Below, piece after piece: positions 34,259-42,870 of a stretch of 64,000 bases of DNA. Under the pieces are notes generated by a model, which was not told the origin of the DNA, ran no database searches, and saw only the letters and a list, made by a program, of their open reading frames with translations. This DNA comes from Phycicoccus sp. Soil802 (GTDB lineage Bacteria; Actinomycetota; Actinomycetes; Actinomycetales; Dermatophilaceae): contig NZ_LMSS01000003.1 of assembly GCF_001429605.1 (NCBI RefSeq), positions 466,025-530,024 on the forward strand, read 5' to 3'. Made by a program: the position numbers and the translations under genes. Every line of letters starts with the position of its first letter. Position 1 is the first letter of the stretch.

Positions 34259-34837
34259 ATGAGCAACACGGCATACGCAACCCCCGCATCCATCAACGGT
34301 GTGGACGTGGCAACCCTTTTCGCCACCCTCGACGCCGTCAAGGGACAGAACGAGATCGCCAAGTTCCAGTTCCGCGCCGAGAACACCTGGCAGACCGGCA
34401 CCCACAGCCAGTCGCGCATCCACGGTTTCTACGGCGCCGGCCAGGAGCTGACGCACACCCACGAGACGGTGCTCGACGCCGACCACCCGGTCGTCCTCAC
34501 CGGCGCCGACCACGCGCCGACGCCGGTCGAGTACCTGCTGCACGCCCTCGCCGCCTGCCTCACCGCGGGCATCGCCAACATCGCGTCGGCCAGGGGGGTG
34601 AAGCTCACCAAGGTCACCTCGACCGTGGAGGGCGACATCGACCTGCTCGGCATCCTCGGCCTGTCCGACGGCTCGGTCCGCAACGGCTACCAGGGCATCC
34701 GCGTCGAGTTCCACATCGAGGGCGACGCCGACGACGAGACCCTGCGCGGCATCGTCGAGCAGTCGCGCCGCCGCTCCGCCGTCTACGACGTGCTCACCAA
34801 CCCCACACCCGTCTCCGTCTCCGTCGTGACCGGCTGA
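34259..34837 (+). CDS. OsmC/Ohr family protein
   Basis: A 192-aa OsmC-fold protein. HPVVLTGADHAPTPVEYLLH is followed by ALAACLTAGIANIASARGVK, the classic central helix. Ohr/OsmC peroxidases use two Cys; only Cys100 (AACL) is present here and the partner position reads RIHGFYG, so hydroperoxide reduction by the standard mechanism is doubtful. First gene of an operon with two flavoproteins and a SARP-type regulator. GAAGGAGAG precedes the ATG. Confidence 0.88.
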   Translation: MSNTAYATPASINGVDVATLFATLDAVKGQNEIAKFQFRAENTWQTGTHSQSRIHGFYGAGQELTHTHETVLDADHPVVLTGADHAPTPVEYLLHALAACLTAGIANIASARGVKLTKVTSTVEGDIDLLGILGLSDGSVRNGYQGIRVEFHIEGDADDETLRGIVEQSRRRSAVYDVLTNPTPVSVSVVTG

Positions 34838-34899
34838 GCGAAACCAGGCGCGTCCCCGTCCGGCGATCCCGGACGGGGCGCACCAGAAGGAGCAACACC

Positions 34900-36183
34900 A
34901 TGCCCGCCATCGACACCGTCGTCATCGGTGCCGGCCACGCAGGTCTCGCCGTCAGCCGACTGCTGACCCTTGAAGGCCGCGACCACGTGGTCCTCGACCG
35001 CGGTCGCGTCGCCGAGAGTTGGCGCACCGCCCGTTGGGACTCCCTGCACCTGCTCACCCCCAACTGGATGGCCCGCCTGCCCGAGTGGTCCCACACCGGC
35101 CCCGACGCCGACGGCTTCATGAGCGCCTCCCAGTTCGTCCGCTACCTCGAGAGGTATGCCGCGAGCTTCAGTGCCCCGGTCCTGTCCGGTGTGCGTGTGG
35201 AGGAGGTGAGTGCAGTGGGTGACCGCTACCGCGTCGTCACCGACCGCGCGACCTGGCTCGCGCGCCACGTCGTCATCGCGACCGGACCCGGCGGCCAGCC
35301 GCGGATCCCGGCGGCCTTAGAGGGCCTCGGCGCTGACGTCCACCTGACCACCTCGGCCGACTACCGCAACACCCGGCAGGTCGCCGAGGGTGGAGTGCTG
35401 GTCGTGGGGGCCTCGGCCTCCGGTGTGCAGATCGCCGACGAGCTGGCCGCGGCCGGCCGTGAGGTCGTGGTGGCCGTGGGTCGGCACAACCGCATGCCCC
35501 GCGAGTACCGCGGCATGGACATCTACTGGTGGCTCGAGCGCACCGGCCGCACGGCCCGCACCATCGACGAGGTGCGCGACGCCGACGAGGCCCGGCGCGA
35601 GCCGTCGCTGCAGCTGATCGGCCGACGCGGCCACCACACCCAGTCCCGAAACCTCGACCTGCGCACGTTGCAGGCCAGGGGAGTCCTGCTGGCCGGTCAC
35701 CTGGTGGGAGCTGAAGGCGAACGGGTGAGCTTCGCCGACGACCTGGTCGACTCGGTCAGCGGCGCCGACAACCGGATGCACCGGTTCCTCGACACCGTCG
35801 ACCGGCACATCGACCAGAGCGGGCTGACGCGTGAGGTCTGGGCGGCCGAGCGGCCGAAAACCGTTGCGGTGCATGGCGCGCCTTCGACCTTGGACCTCGC
35901 GGCTGCGGGGATCCGGACGGTCCTGCTCGCGACTGGCTACCAGCAGAGCCACCCGTGGCTGCAGCTGCCGATCACCGCAGCCGACGGTTCGATCCGGCAG
36001 CAGCGCGGCCGGACCGAGGCCCCGGGGGTCTACGTCGTCGGCCAGCGGTTCCAGCACCGCCGCAACTCGGGGATGGTCGACGGCGCGCGGCACGACGCCG
36101 CGATGGTCGTGGCCGACCTCGTGGGCGCGGACCGAGCGGCCGTCGCCGCAAAGGATGAGCGTTGTGAAGGGAAGGCGTCATGA
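34900..36183 (+). CDS. Flavin-containing monooxygenase-like protein
   Basis: A 427-aa FAD/NAD(P)H-dependent oxidoreductase. The FAD site IDTVVIGAGHAGLAVSRLL and the second dinucleotide site GGVLVVGASASGVQIADELA are both GxGxxG/A type. ATGY near the end (LLATGYQQSHPWLQLP) is typical of flavin monooxygenases. AGAAGGAG precedes the ATG 62 bp after the OsmC gene; its stop overlaps the next gene (ATGA). Likely oxidises a small lipophilic or thiol/amine compound; substrate unknown. Confidence 0.85.
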   Translation: MPAIDTVVIGAGHAGLAVSRLLTLEGRDHVVLDRGRVAESWRTARWDSLHLLTPNWMARLPEWSHTGPDADGFMSASQFVRYLERYAASFSAPVLSGVRVEEVSAVGDRYRVVTDRATWLARHVVIATGPGGQPRIPAALEGLGADVHLTTSADYRNTRQVAEGGVLVVGASASGVQIADELAAAGREVVVAVGRHNRMPREYRGMDIYWWLERTGRTARTIDEVRDADEARREPSLQLIGRRGHHTQSRNLDLRTLQARGVLLAGHLVGAEGERVSFADDLVDSVSGADNRMHRFLDTVDRHIDQSGLTREVWAAERPKTVAVHGAPSTLDLAAAGIRTVLLATGYQQSHPWLQLPITAADGSIRQQRGRTEAPGVYVVGQRFQHRRNSGMVDGARHDAAMVVADLVGADRAAVAAKDERCEGKAS

Positions 36184-37403
36184 CCACCTACGACGCAGTC
36201 GTCGTCGGCGCCCGGGTGGCCGGCGCGTCCACCGCGATGCTGCTGGCCAGGGCCGGGGCCAGGGTGCTGCTCCTCGAGCGCAGCCCCTACGGCTCTGACA
36301 CCCTGTCGACGCACGGCCTCATGCGGGCCGGGGTCTTGCAGCTGTCGCGGTGGGGGCTGCTCGACCAGGTCGCCGCAGCCGGCACGCCGCCGGTGACGCG
36401 GACCCTGTTCCACTACCCCGGCTCCAGCCCGGTCCGGATCTCCATCCGGGCCAGCCACGGCGTGCCGGCGCTGTACGCACCGCGCCGGCACGTCCTCGAC
36501 CGGATCCTCGTCGACGCTGCCGCGGCAGCCGGGGCCGAGGTGCGGCACGGCGTCTCCGTGACCGACCTGCTCACCGACCCCGGTGGGCGGGTCACGGGCG
36601 TGCGCGGGGTCGACGCGGCCACCGGCACGTTCACGGCATACGCGAAGACCACGATCGGTGCCGACGGGATCAGGTCCACCGTCGCCTCCGCGGTGGGGGC
36701 GCCGGTCGAGCGGGCCTCGACCGCGGGCGGCGCCGTGCTCTACGGCTACTTCGACGGGCTCCCGACCGAGGGTTACGAGTGGGCCTACGGCACCGCCACC
36801 GCGGCGGGGCTGATCCCGACCAACGACGGGCAGACCTGTGTCTTCGTCGGCACCACCCCCGAGCTGCTCCGGCTGGCCCGGCGCAACGGCGCTGACGCCG
36901 CGTTCGCCGAGCTGTTCGGGAGGGCTGCACCGCTGTTGAGGGACCGGTTGGAGGCGGCGACGCGGGTGGGTCGGTTGCGCGGCTGGTCGGGGCAGCGCGG
37001 GCACGTGCGTCGGTCGCACGGCCCCGGGTGGGCCCTGGTGGGTGACGCCGGCTACTTCCGCGACCCGATCACGACGCACGGCATGACCGACGCGCTGCGC
37101 GACGCCGAGCTGCTCGCCGACGGCCTGCTGGCGACGTGGGCCGGCGAGCAGTCCGAGGCCGTCGCCCTATCCGGCTACCAGGCCAAGCGCGACCGGCTGT
37201 CGTCGCAGCTGTTCGACGTGAGCGACCGCATCGCCGGGTACGGCTGGGACTCCGCCGAGATCCAGCAGCTGCTGCGCGAGGTCAGCTCCGCCATGAGCGA
37301 CGAGGTCGGGCTGCTCCAGTCCCTGCCGCCGCGACTGGCGCGCCCGGTTGCCACCGGTTTGGGCGAGCTTGTCTCGGCTGACATGCCTGGCACCGGTCGC
37401 TAG
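36180..37403 (+). CDS. FAD-dependent oxidoreductase (aromatic hydroxylase / geranylgeranyl reductase type)
   Basis: A 407-aa flavoprotein with TYDAVVVGARVAGASTAMLL (FAD ADP-binding), YAPRRHVLDRILVDAAAAAG (DG-like region) and ALVGDAGYFRDPITTHGMTD, the GD motif that binds the FAD ribityl chain. This is the PHBH / GGR fold. Translationally coupled to the preceding monooxygenase gene. With that gene it could perform consecutive oxidations in one pathway. Confidence 0.85.
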   Translation: MTTYDAVVVGARVAGASTAMLLARAGARVLLLERSPYGSDTLSTHGLMRAGVLQLSRWGLLDQVAAAGTPPVTRTLFHYPGSSPVRISIRASHGVPALYAPRRHVLDRILVDAAAAAGAEVRHGVSVTDLLTDPGGRVTGVRGVDAATGTFTAYAKTTIGADGIRSTVASAVGAPVERASTAGGAVLYGYFDGLPTEGYEWAYGTATAAGLIPTNDGQTCVFVGTTPELLRLARRNGADAAFAELFGRAAPLLRDRLEAATRVGRLRGWSGQRGHVRRSHGPGWALVGDAGYFRDPITTHGMTDALRDAELLADGLLATWAGEQSEAVALSGYQAKRDRLSSQLFDVSDRIAGYGWDSAEIQQLLREVSSAMSDEVGLLQSLPPRLARPVATGLGELVSADMPGTGR

Positions 37404-37462
37404 CGTTGAAGACCTTTCTGGAAGACGTCACAGACGGCAGACGGCACAGATCGGCACCGGCC

Positions 37463-40400
37463 ATGGATGCGCGCATCAGCCTCCTCGGAGGTTTCGCGGT
37501 ATCAGTCGGCGGCTCCGTGGTCACCGACCAGCAGTGGAGCCGCCGCAATGCCAGCGCGCTGGTTAAGGTGCTCGCCCTGACCGCGGGTCGCCGGCTGCAC
37601 CGGGAGCAGGTCATCGACCTGCTCTGGCCCGACCTGTCGCCGGAACAGGCCGGGCCACGACTCCACCAGGCTGCCCACTACGCGCGACGGGCGTTGGGAG
37701 AGGCCGGGCAGGGCGTCGTGCTGCGCCACGACTTCGTCGAGCTCCTGCCGGACAGCGACGTCGCCATCGACGCCGTCGACTTCCGCGCGGCTGCCGAGGC
37801 AGCGCTCGCGGGATCTGACGGTGGGGCGGGTGCGGCGACCGCTGCCCTCGAGCTCTACGGCGGGGTGCTGCTGCCCGACGACCTCTACGAGCCGTGGGCC
37901 GAGGAGCACCGGGAGTCGCTGGCCCTGCTCCACCGCGAGCTCCTGCGGGTCAGCGGGCGCTGGGAGGAGCTGGTGGCGGCCGACCCCGCCGACGAGCAGG
38001 CGCACCTGACCCTCGCGCGGGCCCACGCCGATCGCGGTGACGTCAGGGCGGCGCTGCGTCAGCTCGAGCGGCTCGAGCTGGTCCTGCGGCGCGAGCTCGG
38101 CACGGCGCCGGGAGTCGAGGCCGAGTCGCTGCGCGCCGAGCTGATGGCCATGGGGGCCGAGTCCACCCCCACCGGATCGGCCCCGACCGAGACCGCAGCG
38201 ACCGAACCGCGTCGGCTGGTCGGGCGCCGGGCAGTGGGCGACGCCCTCCGCGAGCGGATCGCCGCGGCCCAAGGCGGGCGCGGCGGGGCCGTGCTGATCT
38301 CCGGACCGCCGGGAGTCGGCAAGTCGAGCGTGCTCGACCTCGCGGACGTGCTGGCCCAACGGGCCGGCTGGCGCACCGGTCGCGGCACGGCGTCGGCGGT
38401 CGAAGGGCCGTGGCCCTACGCCCCGGTGCTCGAGGCGCTCGGCGACCTGAGCCGCCGGCACCCGGCGCTGCTCGACGGGCTCGACGACCGCTACCGCCAG
38501 GAGCTGGACCGAGCCCTGTCCGAGCGCCAGGTGAGCTGGTCGGGGGAGAGCGCCCACCAGCGGCTCTTCGTCGCTGCCGCCGAGCTGCTGCGGCTCGGGG
38601 CCGCCGGCCGCGGCCTGCTGCTGGTCGTCGACGACGTGCACGAGGCCGACGAGGCATCACTGCGACTGCTCCACTACCTCGCACGCTGCGCGGCCACCGA
38701 CCAGGTGTTGCTGGTGCTGGCGCACCGGCCCACCCACAACCCGGCGCTAGAGGAGGTCCACACCAGCCTGGTCGCACGCGGCATGGGGTCCCGCATCGAC
38801 CTCGGCCCGCTCACCGAGTCGGCCACCCGGCGCCTGCTCGCCGAACGCTTCCCCGACCTCGACGAGCCCACCCAGCACCACATCTGGGCCGTCAGCGGCG
38901 GGCTACCCTTCACGGCCCTCGAGCTCGGTGCGGCAGCGGCGACCGGACGGGAGCCGGCGACGATCTCCAACGTCCCGCCCGACGCCCTGCGGGCCCTGCA
39001 GCGCGCCGCCCTGCTCGGGCTGTCGTTCACCACCGACGAGTTCCTCGCGGTGGCGGGGGTGGGTGAGGCAGAGGCCTACGAGCACCTCGAGATCGCGCAG
39101 GCCTGTCTCGTGGTGGAGTGGTCCGAGACCGGCTACCAGTTCCGCCACGCCTTGGTGCGCGAGGCGGTGCTGGAGAGCCTGCCGCCCACCGCGCGGAGCG
39201 CAGCCCGGGTCGAGGTGGCTCGGGAGCTGGCGCGGCTCGGTGCCCCGCCCGCCCGCATCGCGCACCAGTACCTCGCCGCAGGCCAGCCGCGCCAGGCCAT
39301 CCCCTACGTGCTCCCGGCCGTGGAGACCTCTGGCGCCCTCGGTGCCTACCGTGACGCCCTCATCCTGGTCGACGGGGTCCTGGACTTCGCGACGGGCGAG
39401 GTGCGCGGCCACCTCCTGGCCCGGCGCGGCGATCTGCTCACTGCACTGGGCGACCCTGCGTCGGTGGAGAGCTACCGGGCTGCGGTGCCCCTGACGACAG
39501 GGATGGAGCACCGGCTCGTCCGCGCCCGGCTGGCCCGCGCGGCGTGCTTCGCCAGCGACCTCGACACGGCCCGCTCGGCCCTCGCCGGGCTCGAGCTGCT
39601 GGATGACGAGGCGGACGGGCCGATCATGCTGGCCCGGGGCAACCTCGCCTACTTCAGCGGTGACATCGACGGAGCGTGGGACCACGCTGTGGGAGCGCGG
39701 CAGTCGCTGCTGACCGACAAGGACCCGTGGCGTTACGTCGACCTGATCGCCCTGCAGGGCATGATCGCCCACCAGCGGGGGGAGTGGTTCGAGCGCTTCC
39801 GCTCCCACCTCCGCCGCACGGTCACCGACGCAGGACTCACCACCGCCCTCTTCGACGCCCACCTGTGCGTCGCCGAGTACCTCCTCTACGGGGGCGTGCC
39901 CTACCCGGAGGTCATCGAGCTGGCCAGGACCTTGCGCCTGCGCTCCCAGCAGTTCGGTGCGCTGCGCGGGGTGGCGTTCACGACGGCCCTGATCGGGGAG
40001 GCGGCGCTGCTGATGGGCGACCTCGACCTCGCCGAGCGCGAGCTGCAGGAGGCGGTCGACCTCCACCGCGACTCCGATGCCCCGGCGGGGGAGGCCCATG
40101 CGCTCCAACGGCTCGCCGAGGTGCGCCTCGCGCAAGGCGACCGCGACGAGGCGGGCAGGCTGCTCCACCAGGCGCTCCCGCTGGCCCGCTGGTCCATCAT
40201 CAGGATGCACCTGCTCCAGCGGATCCATGGCTCGCTGGTGCTCGCCGCCCCGGACCCCACCGCAGCCCGTGCCGCGGTCGAACGCGCCGAAGCGAGCCTG
40301 GGCGACACCGACCGGTGCCCGTTCTGCGCCGTGACCTTCGAGGTCCCCGCCACCATCGCCTGTGCGGATGCCGGCGACCTCCCCGCGGCTGAGCGCCACC

Positions 40401-40636
40401 TCGCCGCCGCCGAGGAGTCGGCCGCCAGGTGGGAGGGCACGGCGTGGCCGGCGGCCGTGCTCGAGGCGAAGGCCCACCTCGCCATTGCGGTCGGCGAGCC
40501 CGACGACGCCGCGAGCCTGTTCGCCGAGGCGACCGACCTGTTCGGCAGTGCCGGCCAGGTGCTCGACGCCGCGCGGTGCGCCGCCCAGGGCTCGATGCGG
40601 GTCACGTCGCGTCCGGCCAGCCCCACGAAGGCGTAA
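37463..40636 (+). CDS. Large SARP-type regulator with AAA ATPase and TPR domains
   Basis: A 1057-aa AfsR-like activator. The winged-helix DNA-binding domain (MDARISLLGGFAVSVGG to about 90, with LHREQVIDLLWPDLSPEQAG) is followed by the bacterial transcriptional activation domain to about 240. The AAA module has Walker A GPPGVGKSS and Walker B LLLVVDDVHEAD. The rest is helical TPR-like repeats (AHLAIAVGEPDDAASLFAEA). The ATG at 37463 is preferred over an upstream TTG; neither has a strong ribosome site. Fourth gene of the OsmC cluster, 59 bp after the flavoprotein, and the likely binder of the 11-bp-phased repeats upstream of the cluster. Confidence 0.88.
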   Translation: MDARISLLGGFAVSVGGSVVTDQQWSRRNASALVKVLALTAGRRLHREQVIDLLWPDLSPEQAGPRLHQAAHYARRALGEAGQGVVLRHDFVELLPDSDVAIDAVDFRAAAEAALAGSDGGAGAATAALELYGGVLLPDDLYEPWAEEHRESLALLHRELLRVSGRWEELVAADPADEQAHLTLARAHADRGDVRAALRQLERLELVLRRELGTAPGVEAESLRAELMAMGAESTPTGSAPTETAATEPRRLVGRRAVGDALRERIAAAQGGRGGAVLISGPPGVGKSSVLDLADVLAQRAGWRTGRGTASAVEGPWPYAPVLEALGDLSRRHPALLDGLDDRYRQELDRALSERQVSWSGESAHQRLFVAAAELLRLGAAGRGLLLVVDDVHEADEASLRLLHYLARCAATDQVLLVLAHRPTHNPALEEVHTSLVARGMGSRIDLGPLTESATRRLLAERFPDLDEPTQHHIWAVSGGLPFTALELGAAAATGREPATISNVPPDALRALQRAALLGLSFTTDEFLAVAGVGEAEAYEHLEIAQACLVVEWSETGYQFRHALVREAVLESLPPTARSAARVEVARELARLGAPPARIAHQYLAAGQPRQAIPYVLPAVETSGALGAYRDALILVDGVLDFATGEVRGHLLARRGDLLTALGDPASVESYRAAVPLTTGMEHRLVRARLARAACFASDLDTARSALAGLELLDDEADGPIMLARGNLAYFSGDIDGAWDHAVGARQSLLTDKDPWRYVDLIALQGMIAHQRGEWFERFRSHLRRTVTDAGLTTALFDAHLCVAEYLLYGGVPYPEVIELARTLRLRSQQFGALRGVAFTTALIGEAALLMGDLDLAERELQEAVDLHRDSDAPAGEAHALQRLAEVRLAQGDRDEAGRLLHQALPLARWSIIRMHLLQRIHGSLVLAAPDPTAARAAVERAEASLGDTDRCPFCAVTFEVPATIACADAGDLPAAERHLAAAEESAARWEGTAWPAAVLEAKAHLAIAVGEPDDAASLFAEATDLFGSAGQVLDAARCAAQGSMRVTSRPASPTKA

Positions 40637-40668
40637 CGCCACGAAGGCGTAACGCCAAGGCGTAAGGA
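40623..40668. repeat. Short tandem repeat across the end of the SARP gene
   Basis: CCACGAAGGCGTAACG is repeated directly at 40623-40638 and 40639-40654 with a partial third copy (CCAAGGCGTAAGG). The stop TAA of the regulator falls within the first copy. The following 190 bp before the metalloprotease gene show no other gene. Confidence 0.85.
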
Positions 40669-40860
40669 GAGCCCGGTTCGCGCCGTCCAGTGGGTAGAAG
40701 TCAACGAGGCACAACTGGAGGCAAACGGCCCCACGTCCACCCGGGCAGACCAGGATCACCCGAAGGGACGAGTCACGGACCAAACCCGTGACGAAGGTGA
40801 CCAGACGCGACATACCCTCCAGGTTCGAACCCCGGCCGCCCCCGAGCCAGAGGAACCCGC

Positions 40861-41619
40861 ATGCCCAAGCCACTCGCCGTCGTCGGCGCCACCCTGGTGC
40901 CACTCGCACTCACGGTGGTCCCGATGGCGACCACGCCGCTCGTCGCCGACGGCGCCGTCGCGACGTACAAGCTCAGCTACGCCAGCCTCCCCAACGGGAC
41001 CAAGCAGGTCGTGCGGTGGAACGGCTGCCAGCTGGGCATCACCTACAAGGTGAACCTCGGCGCCGTGCCGCTCGCCCAGCGAGCGGCCGTCCTGGCGGAC
41101 ACGCAGAAGGCGCTGGTCCAGGTGCAGAACAGCACGGGCTTCCGGTTCGTCTACAAGGGCAGCACCACCGAGGTCCCGCGGGTCGGGTCGATGCCCAAGC
41201 AGACTGCCGAGCTGGTCGTGGCGTTCACGTCGCCGACCAAGACCGACTACCCGCTCTCCGGGTCCACCCTCGGGCAGGGCGGGCTCTACTACGGCTGGGT
41301 GTCGCGCACGGTCAGCGGCAAGACCACCTACACCGTCGCGGCGCAGCGCGGGTTCGTCGTCATCGACACCCCGCAGATGCTCAGCCAGCTCAAGAGCGGC
41401 ACGGGCACGGGTCTGCGGCGCCAGAACCTGCTGTCCCACGAGCTCGGCCACGCCGTGGGTCTGCAGCACGTGGACGACACCCACCAGCAGATGTACCCCA
41501 GCCTGCGCACCACCTCGCCGCAGTTCTTCTACACCGGCGACCGCACCGGCCTGACCAAGGTGGGCAAGCCGGCCGGCTGCATCAACACGGCCTACATGCC
41601 CCTGCCTGACCTCAACTAA
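40861..41619 (+). CDS. Secreted zinc metalloprotease, matrixin-like
   Basis: A 252-aa secreted protein. The N-terminal hydrophobic signal (LAVVGATLVPLALTVVP) is followed by a catalytic domain with the metzincin zinc motif HELGHAVGLQH (His193, Glu194, His197, His203). The downstream QMYPSLR is the expected Met-turn. Two Cys (NGCQLG, AGCINT) may pair. Most similar in pattern to small actinobacterial M10/M57-type peptidases; no propeptide Cys switch is seen. AGAGGAA precedes the ATG. Confidence 0.85.
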   Translation: MPKPLAVVGATLVPLALTVVPMATTPLVADGAVATYKLSYASLPNGTKQVVRWNGCQLGITYKVNLGAVPLAQRAAVLADTQKALVQVQNSTGFRFVYKGSTTEVPRVGSMPKQTAELVVAFTSPTKTDYPLSGSTLGQGGLYYGWVSRTVSGKTTYTVAAQRGFVVIDTPQMLSQLKSGTGTGLRRQNLLSHELGHAVGLQHVDDTHQQMYPSLRTTSPQFFYTGDRTGLTKVGKPAGCINTAYMPLPDLN

Positions 41620-41632
41620 CCCGCCAGTGCCG

Positions 41633-41686
41633 GTCCTGTTGGAAGCGGAACTGCCGGATTTCCGGTAGTTCCGCTTCCAACAGGAC
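41633..41686. repeat. Long palindromic element (26-bp arms)
   Basis: Two 26-bp arms starting GTCCTGTTGGAAGCGGAACT and ending CCGCTTCCAACAGGAC, with one mismatch, flank a 2-nt loop. A related copy lies at 62536-62582. It could stop transcription of the protease gene but has no U-run, so a dispersed REP-like element is more likely. Confidence 0.85.
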
Positions 41687-41695
41687 GGTCCACCC

Positions 41696-41728
41696 GAAGC
41701 CCGTTCGCCAGCCCGGCGAGCGGGCTTC
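41696..41728. terminator. Hairpin downstream of the metalloprotease gene
   Basis: GAAGCCCGTTCGCC pairs with GGCGAGCGGGCTTC (one wobble) around a 5-nt loop. A plausible factor-dependent terminator for the protease transcript. The remainder of 41729-41922 shows no gene. Confidence 0.5.
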
Positions 41729-41922
41729 GTCGGGTCCGGACCCGATCCGGGGCACGTCCCGGGTGGCCGGGACGCCTCAGCCGCAAATCATCCGGTACTG
41801 ACTCAAACTGGACAGAACGCGTACACCACTCACCTCGATGTCCGCAGGCTCTTGACCAAATCTAGAACCAATCGGGTGGTTTCTTGCCCCACTAAAGACC
41901 TTCTTGGGTGACTTGACAGGTG

Positions 41923-42039
41923 ATGTGGCGCCCCCGTGACAGCGGCAAGTATTCAGGCACCATCCAGCTCAAGAACCTGGGCACCAACCAGGACAACTTC
42001 AAGGGCGTCACCGTGCCCCTGGTCTTCACCAGCAACTGA
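41923..42039 (+). pseudogene. C-terminal remnant paralogous to the following gene
   Basis: An open segment encodes MWRPRDSGKYSGTIQLKNLG then TNQDNFKGVTVPLVFTSN and stops. Its L-x-T-x-x-Q-D ... V-x-x-P-L-x-F ending lines up with the end of the next gene (LDTATSQDACRDVSFPLAFG). Upstream in frame is a stop and no signal peptide, so it is the tail of a lost paralogue. Confidence 0.5.
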
Positions 42040-42183
42040 GTGACTGCGCCCGCCTGATCCCCGCCCGGTGGTGTCACCCTCCCCCCGACACCGCCGGGCG
42101 GCCCGGCAGGCACGAAAGCACCACCCGTACGACATGCACCACCTGCCACGTTCGACCGCATGCCCGAACAGGGAGATGAACCC

Positions 42184-42720
42184 ATGGCCACCACACCACG
42201 CCAGCGCCGCAACCTCGCGGTCGTGATCGGCGTCGTCGTGGTCCTCGCCCTGATGGGCGGGTGTGGCGTGTGGCTCACCCGTGACGACCCCGCCGCCCCG
42301 CGGGACGGCGCGCTCAACGTCGTGCAGGGCACTGGCAGCACCGCCGCCGCAAACGACTCGGGCCACGCCCCGTTCGCTGCCGTCGGCGCCGTCAATCAGC
42401 TGCGCCCCGGTCAGATGAGGACCCTGTCGGTCAAGGTCACCAACCCCGACCAGGTCGCCTACCGGATCCTCGAGCTCACCGCGACGCCCAAGGACGCGAA
42501 CTCCGCGTGCGCCGGCTCGACGAACCTCGTCGTCAGCGCCTACGAGGCGACCAAGCCCGGCGCCGTCACCTACGTCGTGCCGCGCAACTCCTCGATCACC
42601 ATCCCGCTGACCGTGATGAGGCTCGACACGGCGACGTCGCAAGACGCCTGCAGGGACGTCTCCTTCCCGCTCGCCTTCGGTGGCCTCGCCACCCAGGGCC
42701 AGGGCAACGGCAACTCGTGA
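42184..42720 (+). CDS. Membrane-anchored or lipoprotein-like secreted protein (178 aa)
   Basis: After MATTPRQRRN comes one hydrophobic stretch, LAVVIGVVVVLALMGGCGVW. The Cys in LMGGC could be a weak lipobox (Met at -3 is unusual); otherwise it is a signal anchor. The exported part is a beta-sandwich (MRTLSVKVTNPDQVAYRILE) with a Cys pair. GGGAG lies 9 nt before the ATG. Its family is not recognised; a decayed paralogue lies just upstream. Confidence 0.7.
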   Translation: MATTPRQRRNLAVVIGVVVVLALMGGCGVWLTRDDPAAPRDGALNVVQGTGSTAAANDSGHAPFAAVGAVNQLRPGQMRTLSVKVTNPDQVAYRILELTATPKDANSACAGSTNLVVSAYEATKPGAVTYVVPRNSSITIPLTVMRLDTATSQDACRDVSFPLAFGGLATQGQGNGNS

Positions 42721-42870
42721 CCACCCCGACCGTCTCCATCACGGTCACCGGGGCCGGCTGAGCCACCCGCCGGCGGGCTGGCAGGTCCCAGCCGGCGGGT
42801 CCCCCGGCCCGGTCCGCATCCTGCGGGCCGGGCCGGTTCCGGGGTCCGGGCCACGCGGCATACTGGCCGG

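Noticed and set aside
34000-34899. In-frame N-terminal extension of the flavin monooxygenase across the OsmC gene
   Set aside because: The OsmC frame is clearly real and the monooxygenase has AGAAGGAG and an FAD motif directly after the ATG at 34900.
40821-40837. AGGTTCGAACCCCGGCC looks like a tRNA T arm
   Set aside because: No acceptor, D or anticodon arm nearby and the T stem has a mismatch; at most a relic or chance.
38903-40909. Long minus-strand frame opposite the SARP regulator
   Set aside because: His/Gly/Arg-rich composition typical of an antisense shadow of the TPR region.
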